Origin: Datura wrightii
Taxonomy: Eukaryota > Streptophyta > Magnoliopsida > Solanales > Solanaceae
DNA: 64,000 bases
Assembly: GCA_035772735.1 (NCBI GenBank)
Contig: JASDFA010000008.1
Location: 5,438,501-5,502,500 of the forward strand
Direction of reading: 5' to 3'
Both the position numbers and the translations under genes were made by a program. The notes below the pieces were generated by a model, which was not told the DNA's origin, did not search any database, and saw only the letters and a list, made by a program, of their open reading frames with translations. This document shows positions 1 to 11,405 of this stretch, piece after piece. Position 1 is the first letter of the stretch; each line of letters opens with the position of its first letter.

Positions 1-399
1 GTACTGGCCTTCGCACAGACAATTGAGGGCCTGAGGCAGCGACAGCGGGGTGACAGACAGGCGACTTTAGAGCAGCGCCGTAGGAGCATACCCGCCGAGG
101 TTCAGAGGGAAATTCCTAGGGGGCCGAGACCACAGTTTTCAGATAGGTCACCCAGATCTTTACCACCGGTACAACAGCAGAGGGGCAGGTTTATTCGCCG
201 GAGTCAGTCAGAGTCCGGTAGCAGTTCACGGACAGTAGCCTCACCTCAGCAGCGGAGGGTAGAACAGAGTAGATTTGCATCTACCCCTTGTCCTATATGC
301 CACCGACTACATTCTGGAGCTTGCAGGCAAGGCTTCCCAGGGTGCTATTACTATGGACAGGAAGGGCACTTAATGAGAGATTGTCCAGCCAGGGGATAG
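1..399 (+). pseudogene. gag: Element A gag, C-terminal part with zinc knuckle
   Basis: This is the end of the nucleocapsid region, which packages the retrotransposon RNA. The frame is open from base 1 to TAG 397-399. An Arg/Gln/Ser-rich linker is followed by a paired knuckle region: CPICHRLHSGAC, then a second unit reading CYYYGQEGHLMRDC, in which the second Cys of the CCHC is replaced by Tyr. After the stop the same frame continues with two further stops (406, 454) and a Gly/Arg/Pro-rich linker into the protease. The N-terminal capsid part lies to the left of the window. Confidence 0.8.
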
Positions 400-459
400 G
401 GTAGTTAGGATGATCTGGATAGAGCGTCAGCAGGGCCACGAGTTCCAGCAGCCTAAGCA

Positions 460-1239
460 GGGCGCAGACCACCAAGTTCAGGAAATAGGGGCCGAGGTAG
501 ACCAGGAGCCTCTGGCTCAGGTATAGGCCCCAGCCGTACCTATGCATTACCAGGGAGGCAGGATTCAGAGGCATCTCCCGACGTGGTCACAGGTATATTG
601 ACTATCTGCTCATGCCCTGTTTATGTATTGATTGATCCAGGGTCTACCTTGTCATATATTACACCATTTATGGCCCGAAAGTTGGGCATCGAATTAGAAT
701 TGCTTCAGCAGCCCTTTTCGGTGCTTACACCGGTCGGTGACTCGATTATAGCTAAAAGAGTTTACCGAGGGTGTACGGTAGAGGTTGCTGATCGCCAGAC
801 GACAGTAGACTTAATAGAACTTGAGATGGTCGACTTCGATGCCATTATGGGTATGGACTGGTTAGTGCCATGCTATGCCAACTTAGAATGCTGGACCAAG
901 ACGGTCCGATTTCACTTTCTGGGGGAAGCAGTGCGAGAGTGGAAAGGGAGTATGCCTACGCCGAAAGGTAGGTTTATTTCCTACCTTCAGGCAAGAAAAT
1001 TAATAGCAAAAGGATGTATTTGCCACTTAGTTAGAGTCCAGGACGTTCGGGTGGAACCTCCGACTCTTCAGTTTGTTCCAGTAATCAATGAATTCCCTGA
1101 CGTATTTCCGGATGAGTTGCCTGGTATCCCTCCCGAAAGGGAGATAGATTTTGCGATTGACTTGTTGCCAGGGACTCAACCTATATCCATTCCCCCGTAT
1201 CGCGTGGCACCAGCTGTGCTTAGAGAGTTGAAAGAGTAG
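460..1239 (+). pseudogene. pro: Element A aspartic protease and linker to RT
   Basis: Retropepsin-like protease that would process the Gag-Pol polyprotein. Visible features are the active-site loop VLIDPGSTLSYI (about 628-660) and the second conserved segment FDAIMGMDWL (about 838-867). The linker ends with the usual PPEREIDFAIDLLPGT and PISIPPYR sequences before the RT fingers. The ATG at 583 is only an internal Met; the frame is open upstream to 457, so there is no separate start. TAG at 1237-1239 interrupts a conserved position where these proteins normally carry Gln, and the next codon continues directly into RT. Confidence 0.85.
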
Positions 1240-3153
1240 TTAAAAGATTTGCTCGACAAAGGTTTTATCAGGCCTAGTACTTCCCCGTGGGGTGCGCCAG
1301 TTCTGTTTGTAAGAAAGAAAGATGGCTCACTCCGTATGTGTGTGGACTACCGACAGCTGAATAAGGTAACGGTTAAAAACAAATACCCGCTCCCGAGAAT
1401 AGATGATTTGTTTGACCAGTTGCAGGGGGCCAAATGTTTCTCTAAGATAGATGTGAGGTCCGGATACCACCAGGTCCGGGTTCGTGAGAGAGACATTACA
1501 AAGACTGCTTTCAGGACTAGGTATGGTCACTTTGAATTCCTAGTTATGTCTTTCGGGCTGACGAATGCTCCCGCAGTGTTTATGGACCTGATGAACAGCA
1601 TATTTAGACCGTATTTGGATCTGTTCGTGATAGTATTTATCGATGATATTCTGGTATATTCTCGTTCAGAGACAGATCACCAGAACCATTTACGAACAGT
1701 ACTCCAGATCCTTAGAGAACGTCAGCTGTACGCCAAGTTTTCTAAGTGCGAGTTCTGGCTGAACTCAGTTGCCTTTTTGGGGCACATCGTGTCGGATGCT
1801 GGTATACAGGTAGACACACAAAAAATACAGGCGGTCAAGACATGGCCCAGACCTACCACTCCGACAGAGGTCCGCAGTTTCTTGGGTTTAGTAGGATATT
1901 ATCAGAGATTTGTTGAAGGATTCTCCACTATAGCAGCACCTCTGACAAAGCTGACACAGAAAGCAGCAAAATTTCAGTGGACGGAGGCATGTGAGCAGAG
2001 TTTTCAAGAGTTGAAAGACCGATTGACCTCCGCCCCAGTACTAGTATTGCAAGAGGTAACAGATGGGTATGCGGTGTATTGCGACGCTTCAGGTTCGGGA
2101 CTGGGTTGTGTGTTGATGCAGCATGGTAAGGTGATTGCTTATGCTTCCAGACAGCTGAGGAAACACGAACAGAACTATCCGACCCATGACCCGGAACTGG
2201 CTGCAGTGTTCCACGCTCTGAAAATTTGGAGGCATTATCTGTATGGCGTCCATGTAGACATTTTCACAGATCATAAAAGTCTGCAATACATTTTCACACA
2301 GAGGGAGTTAAATCTGCGGCAACGTCGCTGGTTAGAATTGTTGAAAGACTATGATGTAAATATTCTCTATCACCCAGGAAAAGCTAATGTAGTAGCAGAT
2401 GCCCTAAGCCGTAAGTCAATGGGGAGTTTGGCGTATTTGCGGCCCGAGAAGCGGGAATTAGCCAAGGAAATTCGTCAACTAGCTGGTTTAGCCGTTCGAG
2501 TAGTGGAGACAGAAAATAACAGAGCGGTAATTCAGAATTCTGCCGAGTCATCACTAGTTACAGAGGTAAAAGAACGGCAGTACGAGGACCCTGACTTAGT
2601 CCAGCTCAGAGATAGAATTCAGAAAGGTAAAGAGTTAGATTTCCAAGTGACTGAAAATGAAGTACTACGTTGTGAGGGCCGTCTATGTGTCCCGAATGTT
2701 TCAGGGCTTCGCCAGCAGATCATGCATGAGGTACATTACGCTCGTTATTCCCTCCATCCAGGAGCAACGAAAATGTACCACGATATCAGAGACATCTACT
2801 GGTGGCCAGGTATGAAATCTGAAATACCTGAATTTGTATCTAGATGTCCTAACTGCCAGCAGGTGAAAGCGGAGCACCAGAAACCGGGCGGTCTGACGCA
2901 GGATATAGCTGTGCCTATGTGGAAATGGGAAGCGATAAATATGGATTTTGTAACAGGATTACCCCGTACCAGACGCAGAAATGATTCCATTTGGGTAATA
3001 GTAGACAGGCTAACAAAATCAGCTCATTTCCTGCTAGTGAGGGCTACCTTCTCAGCTGAGGATTATGCCGAACTATATATCAGAGAAATAGTTAGATTGC
3101 ATGGAGTGCCGGTATCCATCATTTCAGATAGAGGAGCACAATTCACAGCTTGA
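1240..3153 (+). pseudogene. pol: Element A reverse transcriptase, RNase H and integrase N-terminal half
   Basis: One open frame of more than 630 codons. RT: WGAPVLFVRKKDGSLRMCVD (about 1288-1347), then the catalytic FIDD at 1636-1647. RNase H: CDASGSGLG near 2080, TDHKSLQYIF near 2266, ending DALSRK near 2400. Integrase: an HHCC zinc-binding region (HYARYSLHPG to CPNCQQVK, about 2733-2866) and the first two catalytic acidic sites, MDFVTG near 2941 and ISDRG near 3121. The frame ends at TGA 3151-3153 right after QFT, where small deletions shift the frame. This is the best-preserved pol in the window, but it is not functional as it stands. Confidence 0.93.
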
Positions 3154-3983
3154 TTTTGGCAGTCGTTCCAGAGGGGTCTAGAACGCAGATCAATTTGAGC
3201 ACAGCATTCCACCCTCAGACAGATCGACAGGCCGAGCGAACTATCCAAACGCTCGAAGATATGCTACGGGCGTGCGTACTAGATTTTGGGGGTAGCTGGG
3301 ATGAACATCTGTCGCTGATTGAATTTGCTTATAATAACAGCTACCATTCAACTATTCAGATGGCGCCTTTCGAGGCATTATACGGGCGAAAATGTAGATC
3401 GCCGGTGGGCTGGTTTGAATTAGGAGAATCAGCATTAGTTGGCCCAGACATTGTTCGGCAGTCCGAGGAAAAGATAAAGCTTATCCGAGAACGTTTACTG
3501 ACTACTCAGAGCCGCCAGAAGTCGTATGCAGATATGCGGCGTAGAAATCTAGAATTTGCGGTAAGTGACTAGGTATACCTGAAGGTGTCTCCGATGAAAG
3601 GGGTGATGAGATTTGGCAAGAAAGGCAAGCTTAGCCCAAGATTCATTGGGCCATATCAGATTCGTTGAAGAATAGGCCGAGTTGCATACGAGTTGAACTT
3701 GCCTCCAGAGTTAGCATCTGTTCACCCAGTGTTATATGTTTCTATGTTAAGGAAGTTCGTAGGGGACCCTTCTACAGTAGTTCCGGTTCAAGATGTCCAG
3801 GTCAGAGAATAGTTAGCATATGAAGAAGTTCCCGTAGCTATCTTAGACAGACAGATTCGCAGGTTGAGAACTAAAGATGTTGCATCTGTCAAAGTATTGT
3901 GGCGTAACAGGAATCGTGAGGAAATGACATGGGAAGTAGAAGAAGATATGAAAGTCAGATACCCTCACCTATTCCAGGCCTAG
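3150..3983 (+). pseudogene. pol: Element A integrase C-terminal half and chromodomain
   Basis: Continues integrase in frame 0: STAFHPQTD, then ERTIQTLEDMLR (with the third catalytic residue, Glu, in AERTIQ), WDEHLSLIEFAYNN and APFEALYGRKCRSP. The GPYQI-type module and LDRQIRRLRTKDVASVKVLW, ending WEVEEDMKVRYPHLF, form a chromodomain of the Tekay/Del (group II) kind, thought to direct integration to heterochromatin. Stops: TAG 3570, TGA 3666, TAG 3810; natural end TAG 3981-3983. The TAGs replace positions usually Gln and the TGA one usually Arg. Confidence 0.88.
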
Positions 3984-4210
3984 TCAGGCGACAGGTATGT
4001 CCGTATTATTACTTATGCAGTACCTTATGGTTGTATGTCTGTGAATGATAAAGAGTGATATTTAGTTATCCAGTGGATCCTAGAATATTATGTGCAGTGC
4101 CTGTGTTGGACTTTTCTGCATTTCAGGTTTTTGTTATAGTCCATATTATAGGGGAAACTCTGCCGAAATTTTTCTAGAAAATAATTTAGTAGTCCTATAG
4201 ATAATAGTGT
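3984..4210 (+). other. Element A 3' untranslated stretch
   Basis: Short noncoding spacer between the pol stop and the pre-LTR hairpin. I see no reading frame or repeat in it. Confidence 0.6.
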
Positions 4211-4245
4211 ACATTCGAGGATGAATGTTCTTAAGGGGGGGAGAA
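4211..4245 (+). promoter_or_regulatory. Pre-PPT hairpin and polypurine tract of element A
   Basis: ACATTC (4211-4216) pairs with GAATGT (4223-4228), with a G-T pair closing an AGGA loop (4218-4221). The purine-rich tract AAGGGGGGGAGAA (about 4233-4245) follows directly and primes plus-strand DNA synthesis. The LTR begins at the next base. Confidence 0.75.
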
Positions 4246-6708
4246 TGTTATACCCCGTAGAATTCCCGGCACCTAGACGACCTGTTCGCATGTTGGTTAA
4301 GCATATTAGAAGGCCATACGTGCTAGAGAAAGGCCGGGAAAAAGATCGGACGAGAAACCCGTCGAACCATCGCGGGAGGAGCTAAGGCAGAGCCCCTCCG
4401 CGATGGCAGCGTGTCACGGAGGTGAGGCCTCCGCGATGGCTCCGTGACACGTTGCCCAGGTTTAGGCTCAAGTATATAAGCCCCACTTCGGTTTAAATTC
4501 ATTTTAATCAAAGGAAAATTTCCAGAAAATAGAGGGTACGGCAGAGAGGAGTAAGAACGAAGCAAATTAAATAATTTTTGTCCGATTACGCTGCTAAACG
4601 CTGCCCAAATTCAAATTAACCCCAGATACTGAGGTATTTAGCAGCAGTTAGCATTCCTACGGATTTAGTTTCGTAAAATATGGCCGACGAATCGGCGAGC
4701 TGCCGAACTAAGGTAAGTAGAATTGCTCCAAATTAATGTCTATGTGTTCCTAGCTGAGAAGTGAATATTTTCTCCCTTCTGGACCGCTGAAAAATAACGA
4801 GTTTTTGACCGTTTTTCGAAAGGTTAAAGTTGGAATAAATATATATATCTAAAGTGACAATTTCTCCCGAATATTAATGTATTTAGTTCTAATTGACGTG
4901 TATATGAATGTAGTTGGGAGAAACAGCAGAAGTACCGACGGAAATCACATCGGTCAGTCGGGTACTCAGAAACCAGGTATGTAAAGTTATTCTTTCAGCA
5001 AGCCAGGAAGTACAGCTTAGAAAGTAAATAGAATAAAGGATATTAACCAATACCTAGCGTACATGAACGATTTAGTACAATTTCCAGCAAGCATGCTAGT
5101 ATATTAATTACGTATCACGCGATAATCAGAATAGTAGATATTCAGGCAATACGTATTACATCTGTTGAGATTGTATGCAGTAGTAGGTGGTACATTTTAT
5201 GTTATTGAGCTATATTTAGATATAATCGGATAGACAGATAAAGGCCAGGTAGCAGTTAGTCCAGCAATCAGGAAAAGTGTAAAACAGAATATAGTTTCAG
5301 TTATTTAATACAAACTGGCCTTGAGATACAAGAAGAGAGTATGGTTAGTATTTTGCATTGAGCATGCTTGCTGTGTATGTGTTTTGTATGTTGAGACTTG
5401 TTGTGGCATGTGGGCACCCTTTAGCATCCCCACCGCCCTGGGTTATAGCTGTGTCGATACCAGATTCAGATACCGCCACCAGCTGGGCGATGCCGCCCGA
5501 CTAAAGGACGATGATGGCCAACCACCATGATAATACGGTCCAGACCACCCTGCTTGCAGGGGTAGTTCAGTTTACTCTGCGCAGAGCTAGCACACCTTGT
5601 TTACAGGGGCAGACCACTCTGTGTGCACACCTGTGCCTAGAGGCAGGAGTCTTCAGACTCAGACACAGTTTATTGTCAGAGGCCAAGGCCTGAGCTACGT
5701 ACCCAAGGGGCCAGTAGGAGGAGCTCACCGTTATCAGATGAGTGGAGTGACTTGTTTTTGGTTGGTTTAGACCCGGGTAGGGGTAAATAGATTGCTTGCT
5801 TGGTTGGCACCTTCCGGCTTATGGGGGTCGGTCAGGTATTGTGTGTATTATTATGTATATTGATATGTGCTAGTAGATACTGATAGACAAAAGGACGACA
5901 CGTCTTCAGGTACGCTCAGTTAGTTACAGAATGTATAAACTCTCCCCAGTTATCCTTAGCTAGATAGACTCAGCTACTTCTTGCTTAAATGTCATGTTAT
6001 TTTCCTATTCGTTTCAGTTGCATATTTCAGTTTTCTTTACTTGCTCAGTACCTGTGGTACTGACGCCCAGCGGGGTGCTGTATTGCTTGCCTACAGGTAC
6101 TCACGGATGAGGAGCCGATCCCTCGTGATTCCAGCCAGCCAGTGAGTCATCAGCTCCTGTCATCCGGAGTCTGATTCCCAGAGGTGTAGCTCCTTTTCTT
6201 TTTTTGTGCAGTATGGGTAGGTCGGGGCCCTGTCCCGATCATTTCTATTAGTTTCTTACAGTATTCGTAGAGGCTTGCAGTCTGTATATATTCCCTGTGG
6301 TTATTTGAGCCGGTCGTATGGGCCCGTGCAGTCTGTTGTAGCTGTTTAGTATTCCAGTTTATGTTGGCCGTGTGGGGCCTTAGTTTGACAGTAGTGGTGA
6401 CCTTGCCGGTCACGTAGTTTTACAGCAGTCTTGTGTTGAGTTACAGATAACTAGTCAGCATGGTGGCCTTGTCGGCCCGCATAGGTTCCTTGTTACAAGT
6501 CTGTTTCTGGTTAGCTGTTGTTACAGGTACAGATGGCTACAGGCCAGTTGGCCGGAGGCTGTAGTTACAGCCGTTATATAGCCGATTTGTTTCTTGAAAT
6601 AGAGCCAAAGCCAGCCAAAGCACCAGATGTGCTCAGGCTGGACCAGTTAGCAGTCCAGAGTCTAGAAGGCACCAAGTGCCATCATACTCCCCAAGGTGGG
6701 GTGTGACA
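4246..6708 (+). repeat. 3' LTR of element A
   Basis: Starts TGTTATACCCCG after the polypurine tract and ends GTGTGACA (TG...CA), 2463 bp, a usual size for Tekay/Del LTRs. It carries a GC-rich palindromic block at 4376-4455 and TATATAAG at 4473-4480, so transcription should start near 4505. Downstream it holds no coding sequence; short frames such as 5321-5530 and 6518-6706 lack any family signal. The partner 5' LTR is not in the window. Confidence 0.85.
4362..4480 (+). promoter_or_regulatory. LTR promoter of element A: palindromic module plus TATA box
   Basis: GTGTCACGGAG (4411-4421), an 18-nt spacer containing CCGCGATGG, and CTCCGTGACAC (4440-4450) form a perfect 11-bp inverted repeat, 22 bp upstream of TATATAAG (4473-4480). 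Another CCTCCGCGATGG lies at 4395-4406. The same 40-nt layout recurs in elements E and F, which belong to a different lineage. Confidence 0.7.
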
Positions 6709-8739
6709 AAAACATAGAGGAAACATAAACATAGCGTAATAATCGGAAGTACTGGGCACATACATAAGCTGAGTTCTACATCTTGTCTTAAAGCCTCTAC
6801 TACATAAGATGGGTTGATGGGACAATATCCCCAACTAATCTGACCAATAATGGAACATAAATAACTCAAAAGTCTGTCAAACGACCCTCGAAACATAAGG
6901 ACTCACAAAAAATATCAGAGTGTAGCTGAGATGGACTAAGGATGAGGATGAGCCTGTGATCCGGATCCTATATCATTAAACGATATAGCATATAAAGTAT
7001 GTGATCATAACGTGGAATGTACCGAGTATGCAAGGTAAGTAAAACGGACCTTAAAAGTATAATAAACTTATAAATAAACATAGGAGAAGGACATCATGCC
7101 TGTATCATAATTTTTGTAAGAAAACATTAGGCCCACGACATTCAAATCATTCATAAATCATTCATTATCATAATCCTAAGTAAACTTTATCAAAACATAA
7201 CTTGAGCTTATAACATAAATATAATAATGCATAAGACATGCGGAACAACGGGAGGACTCGTCATTAACGACACCATCATGGTAGAGCCTTTCATGATGCT
7301 CCACTATCTCGCTCAAGTGGGCAGAGCCGACTTTGGATTGCCATGCGAGGGTCGTGCATTAGGTGTGATATCACATTTGAGGGGATCATTATCATTACAT
7401 CATATCATTTAGAAACCCATGGTGGCACGTGTTTATGAGACACCAGCGTAGTCCTTTGAATGTCGGGCTGCTCGGTGCTAGACACGGCTCCCAAAAACAT
7501 GCATATAGGCTTATACGTAAATCAATGACATCATGCATTAAGATTCATTGGCTAAAATATAACATATATCATCATTGATCCCCTTTAAAACATGCTTATC
7601 CATGAATCATAGGCCCTTTTCATCGGCCAACATCATAAATCGATAAATCATGTAATTTGCTTCATAAATCATAAATCATTCTTCAACATGTGGGCATTTT
7701 CCAATAATTCATCATATTCAATTCTTTCGAAATATTCTCATAAACATGGGTAACTTCTATTCATGCTTTTCCTTCATCAATAAATTAAAAATATTGCATA
7801 TTCATCGTAAATCATAACTTTTAATAACCTTCATCAAATGGGCATTTACGATTTAAAAGATTGAAACATGATTTTTAAAGAAAATAATATAAAACCTGCC
7901 CATCATTCATAATTCAATAATTAAAATTCAATAAAATCAAACCCATAAAGAGAAATCACATTTTCATACATTTGGGTAACAACCCATAGAATTTTAATAA
8001 GAGAATTCGTGATTTAAATCAAAATTTGGGCATGGGTGTGAAAGGATTTCACCCATTCTAAAACCCTACATACCTAGGGATGGACTGATTTTGAAGTTTC
8101 TTGAAAACCCACAAAAAATTGAGGGAAACTTGGAGGAGAAGATCTTGAATCTCCCTAAAACCTCTCTAAAAGCTCTAGCATGGGAATGGGTATGCATTAG
8201 GGACTTAACCCACCTTAAAGACCCTATTTTGACATTAAAATGACATATTTTAGGCCTTAAGAGTTCAGAAAATTACGAGAAGGCCCTTACTAATTCGCAG
8301 AAAATAACTACCAGGTGACTCTAACGGGTGACTTGACGACTCGTCAAGACGGGCAACGACTCGTCATTTTGCCTATCAAATACACTGCCTCAACCTCCCT
8401 TAAAAGTCTATAGCTTGCTCACGACCCATCTCACGATTCATTGGGATAGGCCACGATTCATGGGGTCCCATCTATATTGTAAACTGGGAGCTTCTTCTAA
8501 CTTAACCCCAACCTCACCCCATGAGTGACATGATGACTCGTGGGGACTGGCCACGAGTCGTTATCTCCCTCGTGGGGACCTTGATCCTTCCTTTATTCCA
8601 GGCCTACCCACGATTCACTTAACGACTCGTGGGGTCTCCTCACGAGTCGTCCACGAATCATCCTGTGCCTGTAACATAAATTCCAAAATTTTCCCGTTTT
8701 AACTCCCGGGTACGATCTTTGAGCTTCCGAGGTATAACA
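6709..8739 (-). repeat. 3' LTR of element A' (outer end truncated)
   Basis: On the minus strand it starts TGTTATACCTCGG at 8739. It matches the LTRs of C in the stretch with the CTTACCTTGCATACTCGGTACATTCC-like block (plus-strand 7000-7040) and in the GTTGGGGATATTGTCCCATCAACCC block near 6810-6840. About the last 150 bp of the LTR are missing at the junction with A. The region 8310-8670 is dense in near-palindromic ACGAGTCGT/ACGACTCGT units. No coding capacity seen. Confidence 0.8.
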
Positions 8740-8775
8740 ACATCTCCCCCTTAGGAACATTCATCCTCAAATGTT
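8740..8775 (-). promoter_or_regulatory. Pre-PPT hairpin and polypurine tract of element A'
   Basis: On the minus strand AACATT (8775-8770) and AATGTT (8761-8756) enclose TGAGGATG, followed by CCTAAGGGGGAGATG and the LTR start. It is the same layout as in A and C. Confidence 0.7.
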
Positions 8776-8981
8776 AGAAACACATAGAAAACGCAAAACA
8801 TGCAATCATCACATGGAAATATTGATTATTAAAATTGAAAACTAATGGAATGGGTACCTATGAAAAGAACTACATAACTTAACTGAATTTAAACACCTCA
8901 TACATATACCATATAATTAAAAAAATGTACACATTAACTGAACATGAAAAACTTATTAGAGGCTTAGGGAAAAATTTGTAC
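8776..8981 (-). other. Element A' 3' untranslated stretch
   Basis: AT-rich spacer between the pol stop (8984-8982) and the polypurine-tract hairpin. Nothing recognisable in it. Confidence 0.5.
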
Positions 8982-10400
8982 CTAAAACTGAAACTGAGCT
9001 GGTAGGAAATCGTGTGGGTATTTAGTCATCATATCCGCTTCGGCTTCCCTCGTAGCTCCTTCAACATGCTGGTTTCTCCATAATACTTTAACTGAAGCTA
9101 CTTCTTTGTTCCTAAGCCTCCGAACCTGACGATCCACGATCACCACCATAATTTCCTCATAAATGAGTCTATCCTTTACACCAACGCTGTCTACCGGGAC
9201 TACTAAAGTTGGATCACCCAAGCACTTTTTCAAGAGCGATACACGAAACCCCGTGATGAACTGAAGCTAACTCTAAAGGCATGTCCAAATCATACGCCAC
9301 CTTACCAACTCTCCTCATAACCCTGTAAGTACCAATATAACGGGGACTAAGTTTCTCCTTTTTCCTAAACCACATAAACCCCTTTATGGTAGATACCTTT
9401 ACGAATACCCGATCGTCCACATCAAACTCCAAGTCTCTTCTCCTTACATTGGCATATGATTTCTGACGAGTCTTAGCGGTTTTGAACCAGTCCCTTATCA
9501 ACTGAACCTTCACCATCGCCTCGTGAACCGAATCTGGCCCTATCATAGCTACCTGACCAACCTCAAACCATCCGATGGGAGATCTACACCTTCGCCCATA
9601 AAGAGCCTCAAACGGTGCCATTTGGATAATGGAGTGATAGCTGTTAGTATAAGCAAACTCGATTAAGGGCAAATGATCATCCCAACTACCTTTGAAATCC
9701 ATAACACATGCCTTCAACATATCCTCGAGGGTATGAATGGTTCGTTTTTCCTGGCCATCTTTTTGCGGATGGAAGGTTGTACTGAGCTTAACCTGCATCC
9801 CAAGTCCCTACTGAAAAGATCGCCAAAACTGAGAGGTAAATTGAATACCTCAGTCTTAAATAATAGACAAGGGAACTCCATGATGTTGAACCAACTCCCG
9901 AATATACAACTTGTCATAATCATCCGCTGAATCCATTGTCTTGACCGGTAGGAAGTATGCAGCCTCAGTTAACCTGTATACCACCACCCAAATGGAGTCA
10001 TATTGTCCGCGTGTACGAGGTAGGCCTGTAACGAAATCCCTATTTATTTCCTCCTACTTCCAAGTGGGAAGGCTAATATCTTGAAGTACACCTCCCGTCC
10101 TTTGATGCTCGACTTTTAGTTGCTGACAATTTGGACATTTAGCTACAAACTCTGCAATATCCTTCTTCATACCTTCCCACCAATAGATTTCTCGAAAGTC
10201 CTAATACATCTTTGTGGATCCTGAATGGATAGAATATCTGGTACCATGTGCTTCATGCAATATCCGAACTGTCAAATTATCGATATCCGGAACACATAGT
10301 CGACCCTTGTATCGTAGCACACCATTACCCCCGTGGGAGAAAACCTCCTACTTTTTTCTCCGCACTGCTTCCTTCATCTTCCTTAAAGTCGGATCCTTAT
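8982..10400 (-). pseudogene. pol: Element A' integrase and chromodomain
   Basis: Minus strand. The zinc-binding end (CPNCQQLKVEHQ, about 10140-10090), the first acidic block with FVTGLPRTRG (about 10020), and AYTNSYHSIIQMAPFEALYG (about 9660-9600) identify integrase. The 9798-9214 frame overlaps the 9233-8982 frame, showing one frameshift near 9225, just before KKCLGDPTLVVPVD. The chromodomain VDRQVRRLRNKEVASVKVLW, ending at TAG 8984-8982, is recognisable. Several stops interrupt 10400-9799. No function expected. Confidence 0.82.
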
Positions 10401-10410
10401 CTTACTTAGA

Positions 10411-10862
10411 TTAGACATCGACCACTAAGGACCAGTCTGACCCATTCCGCCCAGTAAGGCTACCATCAGTCAAGTCGATCAATCTAACTCCCAGTCTAGC
10501 AAGTCGGTGGACATCCTTCACCAACTCCTTCTTTCCCTCATCCGCGTGAGACACAGTCTCCATAGAGAGCCTACTAAGTGCATCCACAACTACATTGTCC
10601 TTGCTCGAGTGGTAAAGGATACTCATGTCAAGTCCTTAAGTAAGTCCAACCACCTCCTTTGCTGAAGATTTAGATCTTTCTATGTGAACACATATTGCAA
10701 GATCTTGTGATCCGTAAATACATCCACATGGAACCCATACAGGTAATGTCGCCATATCTTCAATGAAAACACCACCGCAGCCAACTCGAGATCATGGGTC
10801 GGGTAATTCTTTTCATGAACTTGCAGCTGTCTCGAGGCATATGATATTACCTTCTCACGCTG
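10411..10862 (-). pseudogene. Element A' RNase H domain fragment
   Basis: Minus strand: KVISYASRQLQVHEKNYPTHDLELAAV, then KIWRHYLYGFHVDVFTDHK (positions about 10858-10700), a stop near 10680, then SILYHSSKDNVVVDALSRLS (about 10625-10560). This is the RNase H domain of the same element as the neighbouring integrase. Upstream of about 10862 the homology ends abruptly at a junction with LTR-type sequence instead of running into RT. Confidence 0.8.
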
Positions 10863-11405
10863 AACTTTCAGCTGCTCTAACTTCTCTCTTCTATCCCTTA
10901 AATATTCAATACAATGCCAGTTATAACAGAATAGAATGTCCAGTTCCTTTTTGAGATTTATAAAAGTAGGATACAAGAATGCTCCTCTTTTTCTGAGATG
11001 GATACTTTTTATCTTTTCTGATGGGTGTCACTTACAAGTCATCGGCGGTTCGCCGCTGTTAGTTCGCTATCCGCTAGTCAGTCACAGCTGATGGCTAATG
11101 AGTTCCAAGGCACTTTCGCAATTGCACCAGCTATTCGCTAGTGTTGATCGGCAGTCCACCAATAGCCATTCTTCCACAACACAGTAGGCATCTGCGTCAG
11201 CCGGTGTTTCACTGTTGTCCTTCGGTATAATGTCGGTCCTCATCTCCATTTTCATGATTTTTGCTCAATTTCATGCTTTTTCTACTCAAGATGAATTCCT
11301 ACAAAGATCCAAAAGAAAAAGAATAAAATCCACTTAAAAGACTTGAAAACCAAACAAAAACTCATGTCTAAGAGCCTAATGAGTTGGTAAATTACCAACT
11401 CATCG
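10863..11405 (-). repeat. Fragment of a D-family LTR
   Basis: On the minus strand it begins CGATGAGTTGGTAATTTACC at 11405, as in the D LTRs (TGATGAATTGG at 32002, TTATGAGTTGG at 50111). It continues through ATGAGTTTTTGTTTGG, the GGCGAA/CACCGG-rich block and a TATA-like ATAAAT region, then stops near 10863. Only the first ~540 bp of a ~1.58-kb LTR are present. It sits exactly where RT of element A' should be. Confidence 0.7.
11379..11403. repeat. 25-bp palindrome at the D-LTR terminus
   Basis: ATGAGTTGGTAA and its complement TTACCAACTCAT flank a single central A, a perfect inverted repeat of 12-bp arms at the very start of the LTR. Confidence 0.85.

Larger units (their letters stand above)
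1..6708 (+). mobile_element. Element A: Ty3/gypsy Tekay/Del-like chromovirus, 5' end outside window
   Basis: The order gag zinc knuckle, aspartic protease, RT, RNase H, integrase, C-terminal chromodomain, polypurine tract and 3' LTR is that of a chromovirus. Gag and pol share frame 1 up to 3153, so it was probably one polyprotein. The copy is dead: it has stops at 397, 406, 454, 1237, 3570, 3666 and 3810 and frame breaks near 3150-3190. Its 3' LTR ends TGACA at 6708 and abuts the truncated LTR of a minus-strand element, so A probably inserted into that LTR. The 5' LTR and the left target-site duplication are outside the window. Confidence 0.9.
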